From positions 62,001 to 126,000 of IMG/VR virus record IMGVR_UViG_3300025584_000449: a DNA stretch of 64,000 nucleotides; one strand, 5' to 3'. Source of the DNA: a virus. The position numbers were made by a program, and so were the translations under genes. Of the stretch, positions 22,741 through 30,362 are shown one piece after another (the first letter of the stretch is position 1; every line of letters begins with the position of its first letter). Below the pieces are notes generated by a model. It was given only the letters and a program-made list of their open reading frames with translations. It searched no databases and was not told the DNA's origin.

Positions 22741-23390
22741 CTGAAATCCTTACATTTTATTTTGGTGATTATTCGATGACTAGACCGATCGAATAATTCG
22801 ACTACAGGTCGTGCGACTATTCCTTCTGCCTCGAAATCTCCCCATGTTGAGTTGAACCCATCTTTTACAAATTCTACAGAATCTAATAGAGTTCCCTCTC
22901 CTATTATAGGAACGATCTCCAGACCTAGGTCTAGTGCTATGCCTTCGACATTCGTTCTCGTAAGCCACCAAGGCCCTACCTTGATGTCGAAAAGAACGAA
23001 ACTTTGGTCAGCTCTATAGAGCTTACCTACTTTCTGGATTCTTGGCCCATATCCTTCTCCGTAGAAGGTAACGCCATCTGGAAATTGAGTAATGATCTTC
23101 TCACGAAGATCAGGCGTAAAGATGTTATCGAGCTCATATAGTAGATTTTGAGGAATTGAAGAGTTATCTCCTCGTCCAGCATAGCGAAAAACTATTGCTT
23201 CATGGTCCGCAGGATATGTGAATTTACACTTCTCGAAGATTACTCTGATGTTAGTTCCGTCAACTTTTTCACTGAATCCCCAGCGATTGCCAGCCAGATA
23301 TTCTAGCTCTGGAGTGCTGAATTCTCCAGGCATAATTTTTCCATTATTATCTCTCATATAGATAGTATTTATTTTATGATATTTTTCCAT
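22737..23390 (-). CDS. RNA ligase (nucleotidyltransferase superfamily)
   Basis: 217 aa. Motif I EKVDGTN has the nucleotidyl lysine at K42. Motif III TFYGEGYG lies near 107-114, motif IV EAEGIVARP near 189, and motif V ITKIKCKDF at the C-terminus. The length and lack of extra domains match compact Rnl2 / DRB0094-like phage RNA ligases. It seals 3'-OH/5'-phosphate RNA ends through an enzyme-AMP intermediate. With the kinase at 140-679 it could counter host tRNA cleavage, which is inference. It begins just below a strong terminator. Confidence 0.85.
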   Translation of the reverse strand: MEKYHKINTIYMRDNNGKIMPGEFSTPELEYLAGNRWGFSEKVDGTNIRVIFEKCKFTYPADHEAIVFRYAGRGDNSSIPQNLLYELDNIFTPDLREKIITQFPDGVTFYGEGYGPRIQKVGKLYRADQSFVLFDIKVGPWWLTRTNVEGIALDLGLEIVPIIGEGTLLDSVEFVKDGFNSTWGDFEAEGIVARPVVELFDRSSHRIITKIKCKDFR

Positions 23391-23405
23391 GATTACCTTT
23401 AAAAT

Positions 23406-23447
23406 AAAAAAGGGGGGAGAAAGAGTAACTTTTACTCTTCCCCACCC
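23406..23447 (-). terminator. Rho-independent terminator
   Basis: GGGGAAGAGTAA-AAG-TTACTCTTTCTCCCC hairpin, slightly imperfect, followed by TTTTTT on the minus strand. Confidence 0.85.
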
Positions 23448-23526
23448 AAACCAGATTAGAGCAACGAACTGATAAAACGTCAGCTGCTAACAGCGAGTGA
23501 CATATTACAAGTTAATTGTTACTATT
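23406..23526 (-). ncRNA. Candidate small RNA
   Basis: About 120 nt lie between the GGTATAAGAAC element at 23527-23537 and the terminator at 23406-23447. There is no open reading frame of note. The 5' part holds a GCTGTTAGCAGC stem-loop. Its own promoter-like element and terminator suggest a discrete transcript. Confidence 0.4.
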
Positions 23527-23537
23527 GTTCTTATACC
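23527..23537 (-). promoter_or_regulatory. GGTATAAGAA-type promoter element
   Basis: GGTATAAGAAC on the minus strand. It overlaps the last codons of gene 23531-23716 (TTG-GTA-TAA, ending LV-stop). Confidence 0.55.
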
Positions 23538-23716
23538 AAAAACTCTCTTATTAAGAATGCATCGATATGTATATTGACGTCACAGGCTTCGCCTTTAATA
23601 GTTAGCTTCCCGTCCACATTCTTAGGACCAGCGAGGATGACACCTTGGTCATCCTGCACTGAGATTTCTACAGTTTGCTCACTAGCGTTAAAATTTTCTA
23701 TTACAATCTTTTTCAT
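23531..23716 (-). CDS. Small beta-type protein, unknown
   Basis: 61 aa, alternating beta-strand pattern (MKKIVIENFNASEQTVEISV, LTIKGEACDVNIHID). It begins directly after the terminator at 23734-23774 with no element of its own, so it depends on read-through. Function unknown. Confidence 0.6.
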   Translation of the reverse strand: MKKIVIENFNASEQTVEISVQDDQGVILAGPKNVDGKLTIKGEACDVNIHIDAFLIREFLV

Positions 23717-23733
23717 TTATAATCTTTCTTAGT

Positions 23734-23774
23734 TTAAAAAGAAAGAGAGTGGGATTATCTCCCACCCCCTCTTT
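23734..23774 (-). terminator. Rho-independent terminator
   Basis: GAGGGGGTGGGA-GATAA-TCCCACTCTC hairpin followed by TTTCTTTTT on the minus strand. It closes the phosphoesterase unit. Confidence 0.85.
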
Positions 23775-24004
23775 TATTTGTTCAGCATCATTCTCAGTGT
23801 GAATGATCCCTTGTCAGCATCAGTCCACTGATCCCAAGGCTTTTCCATCCGAATCTCATGTGATTCGATTTGGTCGATCTTAAACATGAAATCTGAAAAC
23901 GCCATGCGATAGTTAAACATGCTCTCATTCGACCACTTTTCCCTAAAGCCTCTTTGTTTGGCACGGGCTATGAGAACCTTGTTGTCCGAGAAGTCCATTG
24001 GCAT
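23774..24004 (-). CDS. Unknown small protein
   Basis: 76 aa from the ATG at 24004, preceded by GGAGAGTTATA. It starts MPMDFSDNKVLIARAKQRGF. Helical, with DQIESHEIRMEKPWDQWTDAD. It overlaps gene 23943-24152 by 62 nt. No family recognised. Confidence 0.6.
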   Translation of the reverse strand: MPMDFSDNKVLIARAKQRGFREKWSNESMFNYRMAFSDFMFKIDQIESHEIRMEKPWDQWTDADKGSFTLRMMLNK

Positions 24005-24152
24005 TATAACTCTCCAATTGTTTTAAAGCATCTGCACAATTATATTGTGCAAGCTTTTGTGCTCCTTCAGGAAGATTATGCTCACTGTTAAAAGCAGTCT
24101 GCATATCCTTGAGTGCATCACCAAGCACTCTAATTAGTTTTTCATTTTCCAT
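23943..24152 (-). CDS. Small helical protein
   Basis: 69 aa, starting MENEKLIRVLGDALKDMQTA. The first 50 residues look like a helical hairpin. The last 20 overlap the next gene in another frame and have odd composition, so the functional end may be earlier or a lesion may be present. It overlaps the phosphoesterase by 11 nt. Confidence 0.5.
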   Translation of the reverse strand: MENEKLIRVLGDALKDMQTAFNSEHNLPEGAQKLAQYNCADALKQLESYNANGLLGQQGSHSPCQTKRL

Positions 24153-24849
24153 CGATACCTACCTTTACGATGTCTTCGTAAAGACACACAACTCGACCTT
24201 CTTCGAAAGTCTGGTTTATATGAAAATGGCCGCAGAACCATTGTTTGAACGTCAACGTTTCGAATAGATGTTGCAAGAATTCAGTTGTAGGATCAACAGC
24301 TTTCTCAAGATGGCCGATCTGGCGCTCAATGATATCTCTTGGCATCGTATGAGTCAAAACAAGATCGACTTTATTACCAACGCGCTCTAGAGTTTCTAAA
24401 GCATGATCCATTTCTGCGTATGAGGGGATTTCTCTATCCCACCAAGAAAGGCCTACAATGCGGTGCTCTTTGTCAATTGACATGGCTCCGCCAAAAGTAA
24501 ATATTCTAACCCCATCTACTTCGTACACCTCGCCTCGGCGCAAGTGGAATATGGAATCAGAGATTTTACCGACCTTGCCACCACCATACTTATCTTCGAT
24601 AGGTAACTTATCGAATCTATCATGGTTGTCGTGATTTCCATCAACCACTAAGGTTGTCCATGGAGAATCATTTAACCACTTGCAAGTTTTCTTTTCTTCT
24701 CCATCCGGCTCATTGCACCAAATGAATCCGGCATCTCCAAGGATAATAACAAAGTCTTTATCCTTGCTGGTGCCGCCTCTGTTTCTCATAGGATTAAACC
24801 TATCCATGACTCCACGACCACCATGCGTATCACCAGTGGTGAAGATCAT
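24142..24849 (-). CDS. Calcineurin-like metallophosphoesterase
   Basis: 235 aa with the full metal-ligand set of the family: TTGDTHGG near residues 4-11, ILGDAGF, DGNHDNHD, LTHTMP and FCGHFHINQ. Such phage enzymes hydrolyse phosphodiesters or nucleotides; the substrate is not evident. First gene of a three-gene unit that begins at the element 24871-24881 and ends at the terminator 23734-23774. Confidence 0.85.
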   Translation of the reverse strand: MIFTTGDTHGGRGVMDRFNPMRNRGGTSKDKDFVIILGDAGFIWCNEPDGEEKKTCKWLNDSPWTTLVVDGNHDNHDRFDKLPIEDKYGGGKVGKISDSIFHLRRGEVYEVDGVRIFTFGGAMSIDKEHRIVGLSWWDREIPSYAEMDHALETLERVGNKVDLVLTHTMPRDIIERQIGHLEKAVDPTTEFLQHLFETLTFKQWFCGHFHINQTFEEGRVVCLYEDIVKVGIDGK

Positions 24850-24870
24850 GAGTTACCTACCTTTCACATT

Positions 24871-24881
24871 ATTCTTATACC
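24871..24881 (-). promoter_or_regulatory. GGTATAAGAA-type promoter element
   Basis: GGTATAAGAAT on the minus strand. Like the copy at 23527 it overlaps the stop of the upstream gene (TTG-GTA-TAA). Confidence 0.65.
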
Positions 24882-25195
24882 AATTTAAGATCCTCTTCCA
24901 GGGCTTTGACGATTTCCGCCACTTCTGCCCGGTCGATGTCGAGCAGCGGCTGCTCGAGCTCGCTGATCCTGGCCTTGGCGGCGCCCATGATGAGTTCGAG
25001 AAGGACGATCACGCCCATGAGCTCTTCTACTTCATCACCGGGTCGAGCATAGTTGACCCAGTCCTCACGGCTCGGCATGTAATCTTTTACCAGCTCGTTG
25101 ACGGCGCCCATCCAGTCACCATTGCCCAGCTTGGTCGCTGCGGCCTGAATGCTGAGGGCTTGGTCATCGGTGAACATCTTCTTCTTCTCGGCCAT
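24875..25195 (-). CDS. GC-rich gene, unknown helical protein
   Basis: 106 aa, starting MAEKKKMFTDDQALSIQAAA, mostly helical, with RISELEQPLLDIDRAEVAEI near the end. The gene is clearly richer in G+C than its surroundings (runs such as CTTGGCGGCGCCC), suggesting recent transfer from a GC-rich source. The stop of an 11-codon leader peptide overlaps its ATG. Function unknown. Confidence 0.65.
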   Translation of the reverse strand: MAEKKKMFTDDQALSIQAAATKLGNGDWMGAVNELVKDYMPSREDWVNYARPGDEVEELMGVIVLLELIMGAAKARISELEQPLLDIDRAEVAEIVKALEEDLKLV

Positions 25196-25230
25196 CAGGC
25201 CACCTCCTTGATGAGTTCAAAGGTCTTCAT
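25195..25230 (-). CDS. Leader peptide MKTFELIKEVA
   Basis: 11 codons with AAGGAG upstream. The stop overlaps the next start (TGATGG). Its GAGGTG codons also form the ribosome binding site of gene 24875-25195, an arrangement that couples translation. Confidence 0.45.
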   Translation of the reverse strand: MKTFELIKEVA

Positions 25231-25269
25231 GGCATTCTCCTTGGTTTTGGGTCTATGACCCTATGCTTA

Positions 25270-25280
25270 ATTCTTATACC
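25270..25280 (-). promoter_or_regulatory. GGTATAAGAA-type promoter element
   Basis: GGTATAAGAAT on the minus strand, directly after the terminator at 25284-25321. Confidence 0.7.
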
Positions 25281-25283
25281 TCT

Positions 25284-25321
25284 TTAATGTAAAAAAGGGA
25301 GCAAGCAAATGCTCACTCCCA
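25284..25321 (-). terminator. Rho-independent terminator
   Basis: GGGAGTGAGCA-TTTG-CTTGCTCCC followed by TTTTTT on the minus strand. Confidence 0.85.
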
Positions 25322-25330
25322 ATCATCAAA

Positions 25331-25381
25331 CTAATCCTTGAGCCACCAGAAGAGGTCAAGGATTCCGCAGAACCATTTCAT
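25331..25381 (-). CDS. Possible 16-aa peptide
   Basis: MKWFCGILDLFWWLKD with GAAAGG 6-9 nt before the ATG. It is strongly hydrophobic and aromatic, and sits between gene 25438-25632 and a terminator. Small membrane-active peptides of this kind occur in phages, but support is thin. Confidence 0.35.
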   Translation of the reverse strand: MKWFCGILDLFWWLKD

Positions 25382-25437
25382 ATGGACACCTTTCTTCTCC
25401 CTGAAAGGTAAGATGTCCAATACTTACGGCTCCTCCA

Positions 25438-25632
25438 CTAATGTTGGGGAGGGTCAATTCCCCTTTTCTTCATCTCTTCTTTTACCAGAAGGTACTCTCC
25501 CTCCAGCATAAGAGATAGCATGACTACCTCATGATCGTTATATCGACCAAAGGTGTCGTTCGCTTCTTTCTCTAGTTCCGCAATATCGATATTTTCCAGT
25601 TCTTCGATAGTTGGGTCTGCTATAGCACTCAT
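25438..25632 (-). CDS. Small acidic protein, unknown
   Basis: 64 aa, starting MSAIADPTIEELENIDIAEL, acidic helix, ending MKKRGIDPPQH. Follows the element at 25673-25684. No family recognised. Confidence 0.65.
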   Translation of the reverse strand: MSAIADPTIEELENIDIAELEKEANDTFGRYNDHEVVMLSLMLEGEYLLVKEEMKKRGIDPPQH

Positions 25633-25672
25633 GTTGGCCTCCAGTTAATCTACCTACTAAATTGCTTCCTAA

Positions 25673-25684
25673 TTTTCTTATACC
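25673..25684 (-). promoter_or_regulatory. GGTATAAGAA-type promoter element
   Basis: GGTATAAGAAAA on the minus strand between gene 25688-25924 and gene 25438-25632. Confidence 0.65.
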
Positions 25685-25687
25685 AAA

Positions 25688-25924
25688 TTACCTGTTGTCT
25701 TTAATATAAGCGTTTTTTATTTTCTTCCAAATAGTTCCAAAATTTTGTAGCCTAAAATGAAATATTGAGGCTATTAACCCTGCGCTAGAGAATAGCATAA
25801 GAAATGTAAGCACTGGTCCAGCGTTTTCATTGCGAATGGTTTCACTACCTAACCAGTTCCACCACATTGAGATTAGCATAAATATAAATACTGTGCTAAT
25901 AGGTATATTTATTAGTTGCTTCAT
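25688..25924 (-). CDS. Membrane protein, two TM segments
   Basis: 78 aa. Hydrophobic segments at residues about 3-20 and 33-53 with a short loop, and a basic C-terminus (IWKKIKNAYIKDNR). It starts 1 nt after the stop of 25926-26336. Function unknown. Confidence 0.65.
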   Translation of the reverse strand: MKQLINIPISTVFIFMLISMWWNWLGSETIRNENAGPVLTFLMLFSSAGLIASIFHFRLQNFGTIWKKIKNAYIKDNR

Positions 25925-25925
25925 G

Positions 25926-26336
25926 TTACTCCTCGTATTTTTCTAACCCTGAATTTTCCACATCTACATCTACTCCTAGAATGTAAATGGCTTGTTGTAC
26001 CATCTCTCCTATAGCCTTACCTTCTGTTCCTTCACTTTCTTTTAACTTCTTAATCCATAGTTTTAATGCTCCTGGGTTACTTCCGACCAGTGCACCAATC
26101 ATTGGTTGAAATTTATCATTCTCTGCTAACTCTAGGAGAGTAGAAAAATCAGCACCTAAAAGTAAAAAGTAAGCCTTCCAGAACGCAATCTCGCCCAGTA
26201 GCCTATCTGGGTCTGTATCTGTATTTAGCAGCTTAGGGTCCATAGGAGTTTCTAAAGGCTTGTCAGTATTTAACTTACAGCCATCCTTACCCGCAGCAGC
26301 TAGCATCTGTTTCAAAAAATCTGTATCTTCAAACAA
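25926..26336 (-). CDS. Unknown acidic helical protein
   Basis: 136 aa with a TTG start, preceded by AAAGGA at some distance. It begins MFEDTDFLKQMLAAAGKDGC and has helical stretches (LLGEIAFWKAYFLLLGADF). Promoter element at 26372. No family recognised. Confidence 0.6.
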   Translation of the reverse strand: MFEDTDFLKQMLAAAGKDGCKLNTDKPLETPMDPKLLNTDTDPDRLLGEIAFWKAYFLLLGADFSTLLELAENDKFQPMIGALVGSNPGALKLWIKKLKESEGTEGKAIGEMVQQAIYILGVDVDVENSGLEKYEE

Positions 26337-26371
26337 AATAAAAGTCCTTTCATAATATGTAATTACATATT

Positions 26372-26382
26372 GTTCTTATACC
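26372..26382 (-). promoter_or_regulatory. GGTATAAGAA-type promoter element
   Basis: GGTATAAGAAC on the minus strand, 14 nt from the rightward TTGACA at 26397, forming a divergent pair. Confidence 0.65.
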
Positions 26383-26396
26383 AAATAAATAACTCC

Positions 26397-26425
26397 TTGA
26401 CATATAATAATATCTAAGTTATATT
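26397..26425 (+). promoter_or_regulatory. TTGACA-N17-TATATT promoter
   Basis: TTGACA 26397-26402, 17-nt spacer, TATATT 26420-26425. Appears to drive the long rightward unit 26463-36284. Confidence 0.85.
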
Positions 26426-26462
26426 ATATGTGAGGACCTATGTCAAGGAGAAACAACATACA

Positions 26463-27416
26463 ATGGCTAAAACAGAAGAAGCGGTTTTTAAAGCTATCAG
26501 GGCATCTGGTGCAAAGTGGCGTAAAGCGGCGCGTCCTATGGACTATCATAAGGATGCAGCGAAAGCTTCTCAAACGAGTATTGGTAAATATTTTCACTTA
26601 GCAGCTAAAGAACTGCATGAAGGTGTATATAAAGGAAAGCGAGTTTTTATGAAAAAGAAAGCTGGAAAAATTGATAGGTATTGGGACGCTGCTGCTGCAA
26701 CGTCTAGAAAATTAAAACTTGACAAGCTATTTATAGCTAAAAATAAAATATTAAATAAACAAACAAAAGGTGAAATGGCTAATATTATAAATAAAGCGAT
26801 GGGAGAAGTGGAGGCAGCTGCCGTAGTAGCAACTGCACCAGTAACAGTTCCCATAGTAGGTGGCGCTATTGCATTGAGCGCCGCTAGTAATATGAAAAAG
26901 AAAGCTGGAAAAATTGATAGGTATTGGGACGCTGCTGCTGCAACGTCTAGAAAATTAAAACTTGACAAGCTATTTATAGCTAAAAATAAAATATTAAATA
27001 AACCAAAAGGTGAAATAGATAATATACTAAATAAAGCGTTGGGAGAAGTGGAGGCAGCTGCCGTAGTAGCAACTGCACCAGTAACAGTTCCCATAGTAGG
27101 TGGCTCTATTGCATTGAGCGCCGCTAGTAAAAAGAGAAAAGAAAAAGCTCTACTTAAAGCAGCTTTTTTAAGAAAAACTGTAAGAAGAACTGGTCGGGCT
27201 ATTGCTGCTGGAGCTCGTAAAGTTAAAGGGAAATTTTTTCCGAAAAAAAATAATCTTCCAACCGTTTACTCGCATCCAGTAGTAACACCTGGAAAAGGTG
27301 GCTGGGATCCTACAGCATTAACAGAAGCAAAAACAAAATTTATTTCTAGTAAAGGATTATTAGTTGGCGGTGGAGTAGCTGCCGGTATTGTTGGCACAAA
27401 ACTGATAGATGATTAA
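26463..27416 (+). CDS. Basic Ala-rich protein with internal duplication
   Basis: 317 aa from the ATG at 26463, with AAGGAG 12 nt upstream; an in-frame GTG at 26430 is an alternative. Residues about 63-143 and 144-223 are a near-identical tandem duplication. Each unit holds KKKAGKIDRYWDAAAATSRK, then LKLDKLFIAKNKILNK, then a hydrophobic stretch VATAPVTVPIVGG. Each hydrophobic stretch could insert into membrane. The C-terminus is basic with a last hydrophobic segment. Probably a virion or injected protein; no enzyme signature. Confidence 0.6.
   Translation: MAKTEEAVFKAIRASGAKWRKAARPMDYHKDAAKASQTSIGKYFHLAAKELHEGVYKGKRVFMKKKAGKIDRYWDAAAATSRKLKLDKLFIAKNKILNKQTKGEMANIINKAMGEVEAAAVVATAPVTVPIVGGAIALSAASNMKKKAGKIDRYWDAAAATSRKLKLDKLFIAKNKILNKPKGEIDNILNKALGEVEAAAVVATAPVTVPIVGGSIALSAASKKRKEKALLKAAFLRKTVRRTGRAIAAGARKVKGKFFPKKNNLPTVYSHPVVTPGKGGWDPTALTEAKTKFISSKGLLVGGGVAAGIVGTKLIDD
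26649..27131 (+). repeat. 243-nt tandem direct duplication
   Basis: Two adjacent copies, 26649-26891 (243 nt) and 26892-27131 (240 nt, one codon shorter), starting ATGAAAAAGAAAGCTGGAAA. They differ at few positions, so the duplication is recent. Both stay in frame in gene 26463-27416. Confidence 0.9.
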
Positions 27417-30362
27417 ATGATATATTCTATAACTCTCCAAAAAAAGCAAAAATTCGGCAGACCTAAAAAAGTCACGCTTAGAGAATATTCTAAGCGTAGA
27501 CTTGAGGCTAATGTTATGCAAAAGTTAAAGGAGGGTTATACAAAAACTGCATCTGAGAAAAAAGATATAGTTGAAACTGCTGGAGCATCCGCAGCTACTG
27601 CGGGTGTTTTACAAACTACTAATGTAATAAAAAAGAAACGTGCTATAAAGAAAGCTCCTAAGACTATTGAAGAGGCACGAAGAGTTTTAGAAAAAGCGAT
27701 GGCTGGTGCTAGTAAAGGTGATGTAATATTTACTAGCAACCCTAAAGGGTTAACTCCTGATTATAGACCATTACATCCTATAATGATTCTTGATAAGAGA
27801 AAGAAAAAATTAGGGGATGTGTATCCCTCTACTGTTAATGGTGTTAATAGTAATGTAATGTCTGGAGTTAAGTCCCCACATCACATTGAGTCAACAAAGT
27901 CCAAATTAGATTTTTATTTAACTGGGGCTGGTTATGGTAAGGCCGAGTATAAGCCAGAGCATTTTTTACAGTTTAAGAGTATAAAAAAAGGAAATCCAGA
28001 AGCAGCAAAAAGGTTTGTTGAACAAGCTAGATCAGGAGAATACTCTTACGGCATTGGTAGTCCAAAAAATCCTAAAAAGATAACATGCGTAGATGCAATT
28101 TGTAAAGCTATTCATGGTAAAAAATCAATTAAACACTCGACTCCACGAGCTCTTTCTAAATCATTAAAAACTGTTTGGAAAAATCCTGCTGCTTATAAAG
28201 CACTTCCCGTAGTTGCTCCAGCTGTAGCCGTTGGTGGAACAGTAGCTGCTTATAAAGCTTTTAAAGCTAGAAATAAAAAAGTGTCTACTCAAAATAAAGC
28301 AGTTATTGCGGCAGGTGCTATAGGCACTGTGCCAGCAGTACATGCTGGAACCTCCCTGGTAAAAGGTTTTTCAAGAACGGGATTAAAACAGTTAATGAAA
28401 ATAGCTGCTAAGAAAAAGGAAGATAATAATAAAGCTAAAGCTTCTGTTTTAGCAGGAACTGCGGTTGCGGCTCCTACTGCTGTTGCAGCAGATCATTTAA
28501 CTAGAAAACGTAATCGTGTAAAGATTGATCCTAAAGCTAAAGATGCTATTATATTTACTGAAGGTGGAAAATATAACACTGGCGGGTCTGGACATGCTGC
28601 AGCGTCAGAAGCCATTAGACAGGCCTATGAAAAGAAACATCCCGGTGCAAAAGCTCACGTAATGAACTATGGAGATTATGCTAAAGCTAAAAGATTGGCA
28701 AACCCTGCTAAAACTAATTATGAAGCTATGGCTGGAATTTCTACACAAAATCCTTTTAAGAAATTTTTAGGACGGTTAGGGTTTGGTAGTACTTATCTAC
28801 CTTTCTATGCCTCAGTAAGTAAAAGAAAATTATCAAAAGATATTAAAGCAATTAATCCTGGAAGAGTAATAGTTACTCATCCTGGAGCTGCTCCACATTT
28901 ACAAAGTTTAGGCATTAGTCCTGAAGTAGTAGTAACAGATTACGGTGTGGGTAATAAAGGCTCTAAAGATTTTTGGGAAACAGCAAAGGGTCTTGGAAAG
29001 AAAGATCCAAAAAATGTTGGTGGAGTGTTTGCTCCTTCTAAATCTGGAACTGATATCTTCAAAGATGTAAAGGATGCTGGAAGACCTGTTACACAAATTA
29101 GCTCTATTCCAATTGAAAATCGTCACATAAAGCCTGTAAAGGTTGATAAAAAATTAGTAAGAAAAATAAAACCAACAGCTTCACCAGATTTTGATGCTTA
29201 TACGCCAGATAGAAAAAAGAGTGGAAAAATTGTAGTTCCAAAGGGTAAAAAATTAGTTGTATTAGCTGGTGGTGGTACAGGACAAGACGTAGAAGCTATG
29301 GCAGAAATTCTGTTAAAAGAAAAACGAAAAGGTATTCATTACGTAGGTGTTGCTGGCGGAAATAAAAAAGTATATAGAAGATTACAACAACTACAGCAAC
29401 AGCATGGTGCAGATAAGATATCTATAACTGGTTTTGCAAAGAATCTTGATAAACTAAACGAAGCTGCGCATGTAACAGTCTCTCGCCCTCACGGGTTAGG
29501 CCCTACTGAATTAGGCGCTTCCGGTAAAGTCAATATTAATGTTGTGCGTGGGAGAAAGTATGACAAGAGAAAAAAGAGTTTAAAATTTGTAGATAGCTAT
29601 AGCCCTCATATGAGTGAGAATGCTTTACATTATAGGGATACAGCTGGATCTCCTATTGCCACCCTTAGAAGAGGCAAAGGTAGAAAAGGATTAGATTATA
29701 ATAGTTTGAATGATCAACTAAATTATGCTTTGAGTGATCATAAAAATTTAAGTGCAAAAGCGAAATCTTGGCAAGAAACCTTCCAAGAAGGTGGCGGTGC
29801 AGCTGAAGTTGCAGCGGCCAAGTCTAGTACTTTCTCAAGAAAACTTAAACTTAGTAAATCTAAAGTCGGAATAGCTGTTGGCGTTAGTACGGCATCACTT
29901 TTAGGTGCTAAACACTTTCTTACTAAAGATAAAAAGAAGCAAGTAAAGGTAGCTGAAATGAAAAAGAAAAAGAAGGAAACTGGAACACTTGTGTCTTCTA
30001 CAGTTAAAATGACTGCAGCAGGTGCGACAGCTGGTGCTGGAAAATATATAACAGATTTGATTAGACTTGGTCAGCCAGGCGATACTGCTGGTCAAGGGTT
30101 TAGCGAACGAGCTATTTTAAAAGGGGTAAGCGAACAAGCTATAAAAGATTCTCTTCGTATGCGCTCAAAGGGTGGTATTAGAGATAGTTTTTCTGTTGCG
30201 CTACACGGAGAAGAAATAGCTAAAAAAGTAAGAGAAACAGCTAATGCTAGAATCTTCAGCAAAGGAGTATTAAAATCTATGAAAGCACCAGCCGTAGCTG
30301 CTGGGTTAGCTGGATTAGGATTTGGAGTCCATCGTGAGTTTAAAAGGAAGCAAAAGAAATGA
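27417..30362 (+). CDS. Papain-like plus GT-B glycosyltransferase virion protein
   Basis: 981 aa. Residues about 95-245 contain GDVIFTSNP (101-109), PLHPIMILD (His120) and KITCVDAIC (Cys224). This order, GD then His then Cys, is that of circularly permuted NlpC/P60 (YiiX/YaeF-type) cysteine peptidases or amidases. Hydrophobic segments lie near 263-282, 296-312 and 342-360. Residues about 375-760 form a GT-B glycosyltransferase: N-domain TEGGKYNTGGSGHAAASEAI, and C-domain VVLAGGGTGQDVEAMA (about 613), VGVAGGN, ITGFAKN and SRPHGLGPTELGA (about 687). This resembles MGDG synthase/MurG enzymes. The ends are basic. Function in infection is inference. Confidence 0.6.
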   Translation: MIYSITLQKKQKFGRPKKVTLREYSKRRLEANVMQKLKEGYTKTASEKKDIVETAGASAATAGVLQTTNVIKKKRAIKKAPKTIEEARRVLEKAMAGASKGDVIFTSNPKGLTPDYRPLHPIMILDKRKKKLGDVYPSTVNGVNSNVMSGVKSPHHIESTKSKLDFYLTGAGYGKAEYKPEHFLQFKSIKKGNPEAAKRFVEQARSGEYSYGIGSPKNPKKITCVDAICKAIHGKKSIKHSTPRALSKSLKTVWKNPAAYKALPVVAPAVAVGGTVAAYKAFKARNKKVSTQNKAVIAAGAIGTVPAVHAGTSLVKGFSRTGLKQLMKIAAKKKEDNNKAKASVLAGTAVAAPTAVAADHLTRKRNRVKIDPKAKDAIIFTEGGKYNTGGSGHAAASEAIRQAYEKKHPGAKAHVMNYGDYAKAKRLANPAKTNYEAMAGISTQNPFKKFLGRLGFGSTYLPFYASVSKRKLSKDIKAINPGRVIVTHPGAAPHLQSLGISPEVVVTDYGVGNKGSKDFWETAKGLGKKDPKNVGGVFAPSKSGTDIFKDVKDAGRPVTQISSIPIENRHIKPVKVDKKLVRKIKPTASPDFDAYTPDRKKSGKIVVPKGKKLVVLAGGGTGQDVEAMAEILLKEKRKGIHYVGVAGGNKKVYRRLQQLQQQHGADKISITGFAKNLDKLNEAAHVTVSRPHGLGPTELGASGKVNINVVRGRKYDKRKKSLKFVDSYSPHMSENALHYRDTAGSPIATLRRGKGRKGLDYNSLNDQLNYALSDHKNLSAKAKSWQETFQEGGGAAEVAAAKSSTFSRKLKLSKSKVGIAVGVSTASLLGAKHFLTKDKKKQVKVAEMKKKKKETGTLVSSTVKMTAAGATAGAGKYITDLIRLGQPGDTAGQGFSERAILKGVSEQAIKDSLRMRSKGGIRDSFSVALHGEEIAKKVRETANARIFSKGVLKSMKAPAVAAGLAGLGFGVHREFKRKQKK

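Noticed and set aside
26710-26735. TTGACA inside gene 26463-27416 as an internal promoter
   Set aside because: It encodes conserved Leu-Asp-Lys codons in both tandem copies and has no -10 at proper spacing.
28908-29126. Antisense reading frames within the 981-aa gene and other long genes
   Set aside because: They lie opposite well-supported coding sequence, lack binding sites and have unusual Ser/Cys/Phe-rich composition.
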